Source of the DNA: Triangularia verruculosa
Taxonomy: Eukaryota; Ascomycota; Sordariomycetes; Sordariales; Podosporaceae
Reading direction: 5' to 3'
DNA length: 64,000 nt
NCBI GenBank assembly: GCA_033296885.1
Contig: MU863996.1
Location: 1 to 64,000 of the forward strand
Part shown: in pieces, positions 44,329 through 55,100 of the stretch
How the letters are laid out: each line of letters begins with the position of its first letter
Position numbering within the stretch: position 1 is the stretch's first letter
Translations under genes and position numbers: made by a program
Notes under the pieces: generated by a model
What the model saw: only the letters and a program-made list of their open reading frames with translations
Told to the model about the DNA's origin: nothing
The model's database searches: none

Positions 44329-45866
44329 ATGAATACCAACATCTTGACCTCCCGTCAGGCTGACGAGCTGTAGGTTTTCTGTCGTGTGCTCGCATCCGGA
44401 GTGGGCGGGGTTGGGTTTTGACGAAGCCGAGGCAGCGACTGACGAACCTCGCAGACACAAAGCGATCATCGCCTACCTCACTGCCAACAACCTCCCAGAT
44501 ACCGCGTCGGCTCTGCGAACAGAGCTAAACCTTGGGGAAGATGCATTCGATTCCGCCACCGCCAAGAAGTATGAGGGTCTGCTAGAGAAGAAGTGGACGA
44601 GTGTCGTGCGGTTACAAAAGAAGGTATGTCGATGGCCGATTCGAAACTGTTGCTCTTCCCTTCCTGACATTTTTTTTCCAGATCATGGACCTCGAGTCCC
44701 GAAATAGTACTCTGCAATCAGAGCTTGAAAACACCACCCCCACATCCCGCCAAAATAAGGATCCAGTAGCCTGGCTGCCCAAGTCCCCAGCCCGCCACAC
44801 GCTCCAATCCCACCGAAATCCAATCACATGCGTCGCCTTCCACCCAGTATTTTCATCACTAGCGTCGGGTTCGGAGGACCAAACCATCAAGATTTGGGAC
44901 TGGGAATTGGGTGAACTCGAGAGGACGATCAAAGGCCACACGAAAGCTGTTCTCGATGTTGACTTTGGTGGCCCGCGCGGGAACACTCTGCTTGCTTCGT
45001 GCAGTTCCGACTTGACTATCAAGCTTTGGGATCCATCAGACGACTACAAGAATATTCGAACGCTTCCGGGCCACGACCACAGCGTCAGCGCCGTTCGATT
45101 CATCCCGTCAGGGGTAGCAGGTGGCGCAGGCAATCTCCTCGTGAGTGCGAGTCGAGACAAAACCTTGAGGATATGGGACGTGAGCACAGGCTATTGCGTA
45201 AAGACTCTTCGCGGGCATGCGGAATGGGTGCGTGACGTTTGCCCATCCATTGACGGGAGGTTTATTCTCTCGACGAGTGACGATTATACCAGCCGGTTGT
45301 GGGATGTGTCGATACCGAATCCTGAGCCGAAGACCACCTTGATCGGCCATGAGCATGTCGTGTTGTGCTGTGCCATTGCCCCAGCAGCTGCCTATCCACA
45401 TCTTGCTGCCATGGCGGGGGTCAAGAAACCACCAGTCACGAGCGCGGTGGAATTCATGGCGACAGGCTCAAGAGACAAGACCATCCGCCTGTGGGATGCG
45501 AGAGGGACGTGCATCAAAATCTTGGTCGGACACGACAACTGGGTACGAGGCCTTGTCTTCCACCCTGGAGGGAAGTACTTGTTGTCGGTAGCTGATGATT
45601 ACACGCTGCGGTGCTGGGATTTGACGCAAGAGGGCAGGTGTGTCAAGACGATCGGGGATGCTCACGGTCATTTTGTGCAGTGTATTCGATGGGCGCCTTC
45701 GATCGTCAAGGACGTGCCCGCGGTCAATGGTGATGGAGCCAACGGTGATTCCAACGGGACACCAAGGAAAGCAGCTGGTGGAGCTGGGGTGGGTGGCGAT
45801 GCACAAATTCGGTGTGTTATTGCTACGGGGAGCGTTGATTTGAACGTGAGGATTTTTGCCAACTGA
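44329..45866 (+). CDS. PAC1: PAC1/NudF (Lis1) dynein regulator
   Basis: Exons 44329-44369, 44455-44623 and 44682-45866 with introns of 85 and 58 nt; 464 aa. The first exon encodes only MNTNILTSRQADEL and is joined through phase 2 to HKAIIAYLTANNLPDTASAL, the LisH dimerisation motif. A short coiled coil (IMDLESRNSTLQSELEN) follows, then seven WD40 repeats from about residue 100. The repeats include GSEDQTIKIWDWE, SCSSDLTIKLWDP, SASRDKTLRIWDV, STSDDYTSRLWDV, TGSRDKTIRLWDA, SVADDYTLRCWDL and TGSVDLNVRIF. Lis1 binds dynein and keeps it in a force-holding state at plus ends, needed for nuclear migration in hyphae. Full length and motif-complete. Confidence 0.95.
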
Positions 45867-46572
45867 AACCTGGACGAGACACAAGATCAGCCACATTGCA
45901 CATACACACCAACCCAGTATTAATCGGGAAGAGAGGAAATGAGGGGGGAAAGCGATTCATAACTTATCATGCAAATTTTGCAAGCCGCCAGCGATGTGAG
46001 GAGAGGCCGGTCGGGCATCGAGGTCAAACGAATCAGGGTCGAGAATCGAGCCTATGAATCAGGGTCTTGTCAGTTGCTATAAGCGCTAATTGGCTGCATA
46101 TAATCATCATGCGAAGAAAAGGTTCTTTGGGGCTTCAGAAGAAGAAGAGAAAAAGGCCTGTAAAATTTTTTGCAGACATGTTCACTTTGTGGCGGTGGTA
46201 CAACTCTGAAATGACTGATGAGCAGATGGGGGGATAATCTCGACGTCGTGGGCCTCTCTGGCTGGGCAACAAGAGATGTTGACAGGAGCTAGATAGATAC
46301 CCCCAAAGCTGAACGAATTATGACTTGTGTAACTATTGAACTATGTGCATGTGGTGATTAGCCGATGCAAGAATGAGAGGACTCGAGCTGTGTTTTTTTT
46401 CCTATTTGTCCGAGGTGAAGGTGCCAGGGACAGCCACAATAGGTATTGCTCTTATCCTGTGATGTGTCCATTTTCGAGTGCCAAATATTTACTCGTTTGG
46501 CACAGCATCATTGGTATTCTTTCAGGATCTTCTAGTCGGTGCTTCGCGACTTTTCCACCTCGGGGGAAAGAC
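45867..46572. other. Convergent intergenic region
   Basis: 3' flanks of PAC1 and of the leftward 250-aa gene. Nothing else recognised. Confidence 0.5.
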
Positions 46573-47390
46573 TCAGAGAGCCTGAGCGAAGTGGGCAGAC
46601 CAGAAGGGCTTGCCTTCTCGGTCAAGGATGGAGACTTTGGTAATCCAGGATCGGTCAGGGGGTGTCTGGACAGTCTCGGCGCGAATGTGCACGCATTGCT
46701 GGCCTAGATAAAAGGGGGACCAGTTGTTGAAGAGCTCGCTGGGAATAAAAGGGAAGAATTGGCTACATACAAAGCCAAGATTAGCTTGCCTACATCAGCA
46801 CATTGAGATCCGGAAATAGTTACTTACCGATTGACTCTGCGTCTCAAGTTGTTATGGACCTGCTCCTGACGGGAGGTGTTCCCCAAAGGACGAGCATACT
46901 TGGCATCGATCGCCCTCTTTCGCTCAATGTACTCATCCTGAACCTTCCTCCACGGAACGCAGTCCATTGACAGGCGGCAGACAGCCGAGTTGGGGTGTCG
47001 GAGGTTGTGAACGCGGCGGTAAAGAGGGCCGGTGATGCGGCCGCCCATCAAGAAGAATCGGTAGGTCCATGTACGGCAGTGGATCAACTTGTAGGCCCGT
47101 TGGAAGTCTGTCGGATCTTGGTAGAATGCGAACATATACAGCCGACCGAGTACCTCCAGAGCCCAATCCTCACGGAGCGCGTCGAGCTCAGAATGCCAGG
47201 CCTCTAAGGCGGTGATGTACTCGGACCTGGCCATGGGATTCTTCTTTTTGCTCTTCTTCTTCTCTTGGCTTGACGAGGCGGCTGTGGCAGTATCCTGTTT
47301 CGTTTCTGGACGCATCTCCTTTATCAACTTCTCGCGAGCCCACGCGTTGCTTTCGCGAACAGCGGCTGTGAACGCTTTGTGGTCTTGCAT
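46573..47390 (-). CDS. Unrecognised protein (250 aa)
   Basis: Exons 47390-46828 and 46762-46573; the 65-nt intron has donor GTAAGT and acceptor TGTAG, and the joined frame is exact. Without splicing the protein would lose its last 62 residues. Features: a Lys-rich low-complexity patch (EKKKSKKKN); a helical, aromatic-rich core (LGRLYMFAFYQDPTDFQRAY, HCRTWTYRFFLMGGRI); and a C-terminal segment (ELFNNWSPFYLGQQCVHIRAET, GKPFWSAHFAQAL) that looks beta-rich. No signal peptide. No family recognised. The codon pattern and clean intron make it a convincing gene of unknown function. Confidence 0.72.
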
Positions 47391-47708
47391 TGTTTTCGTC
47401 AGTTAGACGCTGTGTTGAATAAGGACGCCTTCGTTTAGAAACGAAAAAGAATTGTAGGGGAGTTTGATGTTTGATTTGTGAGGAACAATATTTCAAAAGA
47501 TTTTGTGCCTAGCAAGACCCTAGGAAAAGCCCCAATAGGCACCCAGACCACCTACGTACATGCCGTCGTTCCTTCCTCTTGCTGCCCCCAGGATTTACTA
47601 TTCTCCCCTCTGGCTCTCACACCGCTTCTGAACCACCTACAGCCTGAGGATCGGCCTCTCTTAGGACCGACTCACTGGAGCCTGCACTGCTTCTTTGGTC
47701 TTCCCCGC
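47391..47708. other. Intergenic region
   Basis: Promoter of the leftward 250-aa gene and 3' flank of the next leftward gene. Nothing else recognised. Confidence 0.5.
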
Positions 47709-48423
47709 TTACATGGCCAACCTGTGCTGCTCATCTCTCTTGTCCTTACTCGAAGCCGGCACCCAAAGCCACAGGACCTGCAGGTGCCCTGGGGTGATTC
47801 CCATCTGGTGGCTTCCCCAGAAAAACTGCCACACTGGCTGCACGGCGTTTGTCTTTCCTACCTCTTCGATGGCAAAGCTGTCGCCGTCGTCGTCGTCGTC
47901 AGATGGGGCAGCTGGGATGTCGTAGTAGCAACCTAGATTTCCGTTGCACAGGTATGGGTATTTGAAGCCATTCTGTCATGCCTCTGGTTAGTTATTTCTC
48001 TCTTTTCAAAACTGTAGGTACTACAATTTAGGTACGGGTTGTACTCACCACGGAGTAATATCTCTCCCCTTCGACGCCCGCCTTTGCCCCCTCCAGGCAG
48101 TGCCAAGCGTACGTGTTCTTGCCGTAAAAGCTGTCCTTGTTGTTGGGCATGCTCTTGTCGTTGAAGGTGCACAGTCCCCTAGACGAGACAAGCATGTACG
48201 GGTAGCTCTCAGTTCTGGTAAAGGTTGCGCAGTTGCGTTTTGAGAGCAATCCGGTGGCTGTCAGGCAGCCGATGGTGTCTGTGGCCGGGTCTGCCGTGAC
48301 ATAAGAGCTGGAGTTGAGGACATGAATTTGGCCTTGGCCGACAAAGTCGTCTTGCACATTTGGAGATGCAAGAGCTGGTGTGGCAGCTCCTATCAGGAGC
48401 AAAGCAGCGTGAGAGTATTTCAT
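47709..48423 (-). CDS. Secreted cysteine-containing protein of unknown function (212 aa)
   Basis: Exons 48423-48049 and 47972-47709 around a 76-nt intron (donor GTGAGT, branch AACTAACC, acceptor GACAG). The signal peptide is MKYSHAALLLIGAATPALA. The mature protein carries spaced cysteines (IGCLTATG, RNCATFTR, GLCTFNDK, AWHCLEGA, YLCNGNLGCYY), an acidic run of five Asp, and an aromatic C-terminal part (PVWQFFWGSHQMGITPG). The second exon continues the Cys pattern, supporting the splice. An extracellular protein is likely; no enzymatic motif or named family is seen. It could be lineage-specific. Confidence 0.72.
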
Positions 48424-49440
48424 TGCGAATTGCGTGTTGAGAAGAGAAGGTTGGAAATAATCGGTGATGGTGTTGAGAAACTTTTTCGATGTTTCAAAGC
48501 GGGATTATATGAGATTTTTATTTGAGATCTGGAAGGATTCGGCCGCGGGAGCACGGGATCATAGATCTTCTACGTTTGGCTGAGGGAGGTGTGATTCGGA
48601 CTGACAAAAACCGGAGATAATTCCTCCATGACCTTCCCTTCAATATGGGGCCAGACAACCTCACCAACATGTGTCAGAAATCTATAATCTTTTCATATTC
48701 TGCTATAGCTGTAGGGAATTTTCGTCACCAACGCAGTCGCGTCCTGATCTTCACTCTCACCGAGGCCCTTGAAGGTTCTGGACCCAGAAAACATTTAACG
48801 TCGGTTCAGCCCACTGGCCGTGGTCGATCGTATATTAACCTGCCCAACCCTGACACTTTGACAGATGCAACTAGTATAAACGCCCTGGTCTTGGACTTGA
48901 CGATGGGGAAAAGCCGAAAGTGACTAATGCATGACTGTGGCATGCAGGATGACCGTTGCGGCGCGTTTCCCCGGATCATCGCACCAAACGGTCCTTGAGG
49001 GCTGGAGTTGGCTGGGCCGAACACACCTTCCCCAACAGGCCGCCCATGCAAAATCCCCAGACCCCGTTCCGGTTGAAGTGGACGGTTGAATTGCCGTGCT
49101 GGGTTTGTTTATTAAATACACTCCAACTTGCAGCTCGTCTATCCACAGCGAACGCGGGGTATGGTCATGTTCCAGTCTTAATGACAAGGGACGCTTCTTT
49201 TTGGAGCAGGGTTCAGAATCCTCAGCGCGGTACTTGGTTATTGCTTCGGATTTGTCATGATTAGACGTCCAAGAAATCTAAAGCACTGACGTATGTGTGT
49301 CCACGACCTCTCTTGCGTCTAAAGCTTATTTCCGCACTTGCTTGATTTGGGGTTCCAGTCAGGGGTCGGGGACGTTGAAGGTGTGAATGACAGGAATGAG
49401 GCCCTTTCCGGGAACTCGGATTCTGCTGTTGCTTTTTTTC
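48424..49440. other. Intergenic region
   Basis: About 1 kb with no recognised gene. A frame at 49359-49616 overlaps the end of the methyltransferase gene and is its shadow. Confidence 0.5.
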
Positions 49441-50416
49441 TTACCGGCTTTTGAGCTGCCAGATGCCCAGATGATCTGTTCCTTCCCCTTGCGGATACGT
49501 CCGAGAAGGCCTGATGCGGGCCAGTCGCTCCAGTGGTCCCTTGTTGGGCCGTTGCAAGGCCGATTGGGCTGCTTCGTCATTATCAAACACCCCGGTCCCA
49601 CCTCCAGCCAACACATCGTAATAGATGCCTTCTCTTAAGCCCCACGGTGGTCCAGGAATCTTGAGGTCTTTGTAAAGGGGGAATTCAAGGCAAATCAACC
49701 TCGCAGGTTGAGGTCCAAGCAGCTCTCCCATCCGCCGGCCCCAGTCTTGCCGCATTTCTGGCAAGAGAGCACAGAGGAACTTGCCCTGTCAGCACCTTGT
49801 TTTGGCCACAACTCCGAACAAACAGTATGTAAACTTACCGTGTAATCATAGATGAGATCAAACCCGCCAAAGGCCTCGCCATCACGCACACACTTAGACT
49901 CCCAATCGCGTTTGAAGAAATCTCCGGCCAGAAACGTGACCTCGCCTCGCCTATCTTTCTGGTATCTTTCCTGATTGCCCTCTCCATAGTTGTATGCAAG
50001 AGGTGCCTCTAGCTGCTCCGCGGCATACGCCCTGGCGGCCTCGACACCCGTGGGTGAGACTTCAAGCCCATACACGTCAAATCCGTGCAGAGCTAGCATC
50101 ACGACGTCATAGCCTTTTCCGCACCCCTGAATATATGGTCAACGTGCTGACCTCAATGCTTGCTACGAATAGATGAACGTACCGGAATCAATGCCTTCAG
50201 TCGCCGCCCTTCAGATGCGGGCCATGAACTGGATTCAATCAGGTCAATAAGAGCAGGTGATGGCTTCCCTCTGTCCCAAAGATCGTTTTGCTGCGAGTCC
50301 CACAACGCGGACCACCCGCTGCTCTGAGCGTCGCGGGTCGTGTGGTTGGCTTGGAAGTGCTTGATGAGTTTTGTGGGGACAAATGGTTCACCTGGCGTTG
50401 GGGTGGTAGATGCCAT
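49441..50416 (-). CDS. TPMT-family thiol/halide methyltransferase
   Basis: Exons 50416-50183, 50126-49839 and 49785-49441 with introns of 56 and 53 nt; 288 aa. The N-terminus contains the family signature around SGWSALWDSQQNDLWDRGKPSPALIDLI. Splicing creates LIPGCGKGYDVVMLA, the SAM-binding glycine loop (about 79-85), which neither exon has alone. Then come GLEVSPTGVEAARAYA, GDFFKRDW, FDLIYDYTGKFLCALLP and a C-terminus ending GEGTDHLGIWQLK. Thiopurine-methyltransferase-like fungal enzymes methylate small thiols or halides. The substrate is unknown; some relatives protect against reactive thiols made in secondary metabolism. Cytosolic, no signal peptide. Confidence 0.88.
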
Positions 50417-50687
50417 GTTTTTGAATGCGATTCTTGTCCAAATGATGCAGAATAAGAGGCTACTAAGAGAAAAGAAGAATTGAAACCCCTCTCCTGATTA
50501 TTCACAGTCCACAGGGATAGTTTCCCAAGCAAAGGTGGAGCCTAGCAACAGTTGACACGCCAAGCGACATTACATAAGCCACTCCTTTCACCCCCTTTTC
50601 TGCCCCTGAGTAACTGTCAGCGCCGTCTCCCTTTGCACCACCGTTGCACCAGTAACAATCTGCCCTTTCCTTTTCCAACATCATAGC

Positions 50688-51563
50688 TCACTTGAACTGG
50701 CTAAAAAATTCCCACGTCTCCTTATGCGCAAATGTCTCGCTCTCCCCGGGCTCTTTCGGGGTCGGCACATGGCTACCATCAAAAACAACAAAGGTCACCG
50801 GCTTGTCAGGCAAACATCCACTGTACACAGTCTTGACCTTTCGCTGACTCCCCGCCGCGGGCACCGCCGGCTCCGCCTGAGAAGCACACCCATTGTTCTT
50901 CAGGAACCGGTCCCGCATCTGCCTCGCCTGCGCCAAAGGCAGGACGTTGTCCGTCGTCCCATGCTGCCCGTAATACGCCACCGGCTCCGATCCCGCCGCA
51001 CACCCGCTGATCTGCGGGTTCCCGCTCAGCACCGCGACAGCGCGGATCTCTTTGCCAAGCGAACAGGCCAGCGAGTACGACATTGCCGCTCCGTAGGAGA
51101 AGCCGGTGCTGAAACGGAGGTCTTGGTCGATGCAGAGGTCATTCTCGACGGTGGAGAGGACGCTGCGCAGAAAGGTGACGTCTTCCCCGTTGGAGTTTTG
51201 CCAGCCGTTGTTGAGACCGTTGGGGATGACGAACACGGTCGGGACCGAGGAGGAGTTGGCGAGGGGAGGGAGGCCGTAGTAAGGGAGGTAGCCGCCTTGG
51301 CCGGCGATGACCTGCTGGGCCGTTCCTCCCAACGCGTGAAGGGTGAAGATCAGCCGGTGGGGGGTGGCCGAGTCGTAGTTGGGCGGGAGGCGGACGAAGA
51401 ATTCGCGTTGTTTGTTGTTGGAGGTGATTTTCAGGGGAGTAGTGGTGGAAGAAGAAGTGACAAGGGTGGGGGCCTTGTTGCACCCCGAAGAAGGTCGAAC
51501 GGAGAGAGCTGTTGGGCAGAGGGCGAGGAGTCCCAGGAGGGAGGTGAGCGAGATGGCCATCAT
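50688..51563 (-). CDS. Secreted feruloyl-esterase-like CE1 enzyme
   Basis: Single exon, 291 aa from 51563; the longer frame start at 51620 lacks a signal peptide, while this start gives MMAISLTSLLGLLALCPTALS. The alpha/beta-hydrolase fold shows REFFVRLPPNYD, LIFTLHALGGTA, FVIPNGLNNGWQNS, the nucleophile GFSYG with Ser156, YYGQHGTTDNVLPL and a late catalytic His in VFDGSHVP. Cysteines (SGCNKA, NDLCIDQD, ACSLG, SGCAAG, NNGCASQ, SGCLPD) suggest disulfides, as in feruloyl esterases of the FaeC/FaeD type. It likely removes ferulic or similar acids from plant arabinoxylan. No carbohydrate-binding module is attached. Confidence 0.85.
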   Translation of the reverse strand: MMAISLTSLLGLLALCPTALSVRPSSGCNKAPTLVTSSSTTTPLKITSNNKQREFFVRLPPNYDSATPHRLIFTLHALGGTAQQVIAGQGGYLPYYGLPPLANSSSVPTVFVIPNGLNNGWQNSNGEDVTFLRSVLSTVENDLCIDQDLRFSTGFSYGAAMSYSLACSLGKEIRAVAVLSGNPQISGCAAGSEPVAYYGQHGTTDNVLPLAQARQMRDRFLKNNGCASQAEPAVPAAGSQRKVKTVYSGCLPDKPVTFVVFDGSHVPTPKEPGESETFAHKETWEFFSQFK

Positions 51564-52133
51564 GGCTGCTGTGGTAAGCTTGTCGCAAAGAGGCTTGCTG
51601 GCGAGATCATCATTTGACACAAAAAGCTGGAAGAGTGGTGTTTTATGAACGTTTCTTGGTGAATGGTTGCGTACATGCCGTGCCTGATAGCCGCATGTCC
51701 GGTATTTGACCCGGCTGTCACGTTATAAGGGCTCATGTATTATAGCCTCAAATGAGGTACAGCATTCACAGAGTCTTGGCTGGCGTCTCTCACAGTTCGT
51801 AGACTGGGAAGAGGCTGAAATTTGGTTACGCCTAAATTGCGATAGTGAATCTAGAGCGATGGACGATCTCCGATGTTTCAGTTGGAGTAGGGGAGAGATT
51901 TGGAAATGCGGGGATAGCTCTTCCCCGTTTTTCGGTTGATAATTCGGTAAGAGTCAACGAGAGCCCATCAACCCCTTGACTTGATAATCCGCGATCACAT
52001 GCACATAGTTTATTAACTCGGTTGAAGTGATTCTTGATTTTAGTTTGTCATTTGATGCTATACTAGGAAAAGTAAAACAAAACCAGAACTCCCATCGTCT
52101 GTGATCGTTGGACAAATCATATTACACCCACAC
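51564..52133. other. Intergenic region
   Basis: Promoter of the feruloyl-esterase-like gene and 3' flank of the repeat protein; nothing else recognised. Confidence 0.5.
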
Positions 52134-55100
52134 TTAGAACTTGTCAACCCCAGTAATCTTCGCCACAGCCTGCTTAACATACCCACTAATATCGTTGTCC
52201 TGTCCACAATGCTCACACCTATGCATCACCTTCCCTTGCGGAACATTCGCAACTCCACCGCCAAGCCCAACATTTCTCTCCTTCCCAGAGCTCGGCCCAG
52301 CAGTAGCCGCCCAAGCACCGGTGGCAGCAGCAAGCGCAGGGCCCACGAACTTATTCTGCCCAGTTACTTTCTCCGTGTACTCTTTCGACATAACCTCCGG
52401 ACTCATCTCATTAGACTGCATCGCTTGCATACCCCTCGCGCTGGGGTTGCTTTCTCGCGGCACTGAAGATCTGTAAGTATTGGGCATCACCTCAGGACTC
52501 ATCTCCTGGTGTGAGGGGCGGGAGACAGACTCTCTATACGCCTCTGGTATCACTTCTGGGCTCATTCCCTGCTCATGCGGCTTGGAAGTAGACTCACGAT
52601 AGCTCTCTGGCATCACCTCCGGGCTCATCCCTTTCACAGTGTTTGGAAAGGGAGTAAATCGAGGAGTGGCGGCCTGGCCGGCAGCGGGAGGGTTAATCGC
52701 CTTGCCCGTCTCTGGAAAAGCATAGATGGAAGGCGAGACACCGGTGTGGTGAGAAGAAGTGTGCGCCTGCTCGTGAGGCTTGGAAGCGGACTCACGATAG
52801 CTCTTGGGCATCACCTCTGGGCTCATCCCTTTCACCGTGCTCGGAAACGGAGTGACGTGAGGAGTGATGGACTGGCCGGCAGCGGGAGGAGGGTTGGTCG
52901 CTTTGCCCGTCTCGGGAGCATGGACCGGAGGTGAGACAACGGTATGGTGAGAAGATGTATGCGCATTCGTTGGGCTGGAGGACGACGCAGGAAGCGGCAG
53001 GTCCTTCAAGTCGTCCGCGCGGGTGTCGATGTTCGAGGGATGGCTCTGATGGTGTTGGCTTAAGACAGCGCCAGTTTGGCCAGCGGGTAAAGAGACGTTG
53101 CGGTCAGCGGAATGCTGGCCGTGGGCATGAACAGCAGGCTCGGTTGCGCGGCGGGAGTTTTCCTTGGGCTTGATCTTGACGCCCGAGGGAGTGCCTGATG
53201 GCAGCTTGTTGTATGGTCCAGAATCAGTTCTGTTTTGCGAAGGACGGCTAGATCCAGCGCTGGCGAGATTATGGGCCCGACTACCCTCAGCAGCGCCAGA
53301 TTCTCGCTTGATTCCAGAGTCGGTGCCTGTTGCAAGATGGTTGTATTGCCCAGCCTCCTGGGTCACAGTTCCTTGATGAGCTGTAGACTCGGAGCCACGT
53401 GCAGAACGGTGGGCGGCGACACCAGCTGCAGCAATACCTGCTGTCGCGATGCCAGACGCAGTGCCGGAAGGGAGGTGGTTATAGGTCCCAGGCTCTTGCG
53501 TGACAGCACCACCCCTGGAGCCCTGAGACTCAGATTGGCGACCAGAACCCAGAGCAACACCAGACGGCGTGCTAGACGCAAGATGGTTGTAGGTAGGTTC
53601 CTGCGCGGATGACCGCCTTTGGGCCTTGTTGGACTCCAACGGATGGCTTGAGCCAAGAGGCTGACCAGAAGAAACAAAGACATTGTAATCACCAGGTGCA
53701 TTGGCTACTGGTCTTTGGGCGTCAATTGGATGAGTGGCTGAGCCACGGGGGCTGGTGTTCGCAGAGTTTCGCTGCGCACCAGAAGTGGCGCCAGAGGGCA
53801 GGGTGTTGTAAACAACGTCAGTATCAGTGTGCTGAGATGTGGTGGGGTTCACGGCCGAAGACCTTTTGGAATGTTTCATAGCAGAGGGAGCACCACTGGC
53901 CGCTGTACCGATTACAGCGGCAGGTACCCAGCTTTGAGAGCCTCTCTCGTCGTTGCGAGGAGGGGAAGGCGGCTCTCTGGGATGCTCAAAAGGAGTGGAA
54001 GGATCGTCGTGCTTATGAGTTCCCAATCCAGCGGGCGTAGCTGTTCCGGTGACAGGGTGAGCCGCATCAGGCTTGTGAGCAAATTTAAGGGCATCAAGAC
54101 CGGCAGCAACTCCAGTTCCTGATTTTTCAGGCTGATTGACCTGAGTAGTATTGCCTGCAGCGTGTGAAGCAGCTGGCTGGGTGGGGTGTGAAGAAGATGT
54201 TGGGCTTTGGTGCTGAACAGCATGGGTGGTGACGGGTTGGTCCTCGATGGCCTTGCCATCCTTGTCCTTCTTGTGGTGCATCAGTCCAAACGCACCAGCA
54301 CCGGCGGCGGCACCAGCAGCAGCCTTCGCCTTGTTGTGGCCCAAGTTATCATTCTCAGTGGGGCTGTTAGAAGATACTCTGCGCTCCTTGGGCTCACTTC
54401 TGCTTCCCTTTCTAAGGCGGTTGCGAGTCTTCGTGGTACCAGTGGTGCTGCCAACCAGAACAGGCTCTTGTCTGTGTTCAGTTGACTGCGCGGGGGGCTC
54501 ATATGTTGACGTATCCTCCCGAGGTGTCTCCTCATCCTTGTGGCGGTGGAAGATGCCAAGCACCTTTGGCTTCTTCTCCCCATGTACAGATCGGCTTCGG
54601 CTCCTGTGCTTGTCAACAGAGGAATTTCGTCTATCATCGCGCGATTTGCGAGAGAAGAGTCCGCCTGTGGCACGGCTTCCATGGTCCTCACTCGCGCTTC
54701 TCGAGTGCATAGCCTGACTTTCGCTGGGTGTTGCTGACGGAACCTCCTTGTCCTTCTTATTCTTGTCGACGACGCCATAAGCCATGGCCCCGGCACCGAG
54801 AGCTGCGGTGCCTGCCAAGGCGTTGTTGCGGTTGTTTAAAGTCGGTGTCGCATCCTCATCGCGATTATTCTTAGCTGAAGAAAGCGGGAAAGCTCGTTGG
54901 GTCGGAGACGAAGAGACTGACTGTCGGCTCTTGTCGACCTCACGGTCAGTGGGAGCTGACCCAGGCGCCGCAACTAAAGCATTGTCCAGAGGAAGCGAAG
55001 AGGGAGGGGCATTCGACCTGTTAGTTTCAGATGCAGGAGAAGTGAAGGTCTGCTTCTGTTGCCCTTCAGGAATCTCTGAGAGGGGGGCTGCAAGCACGGC

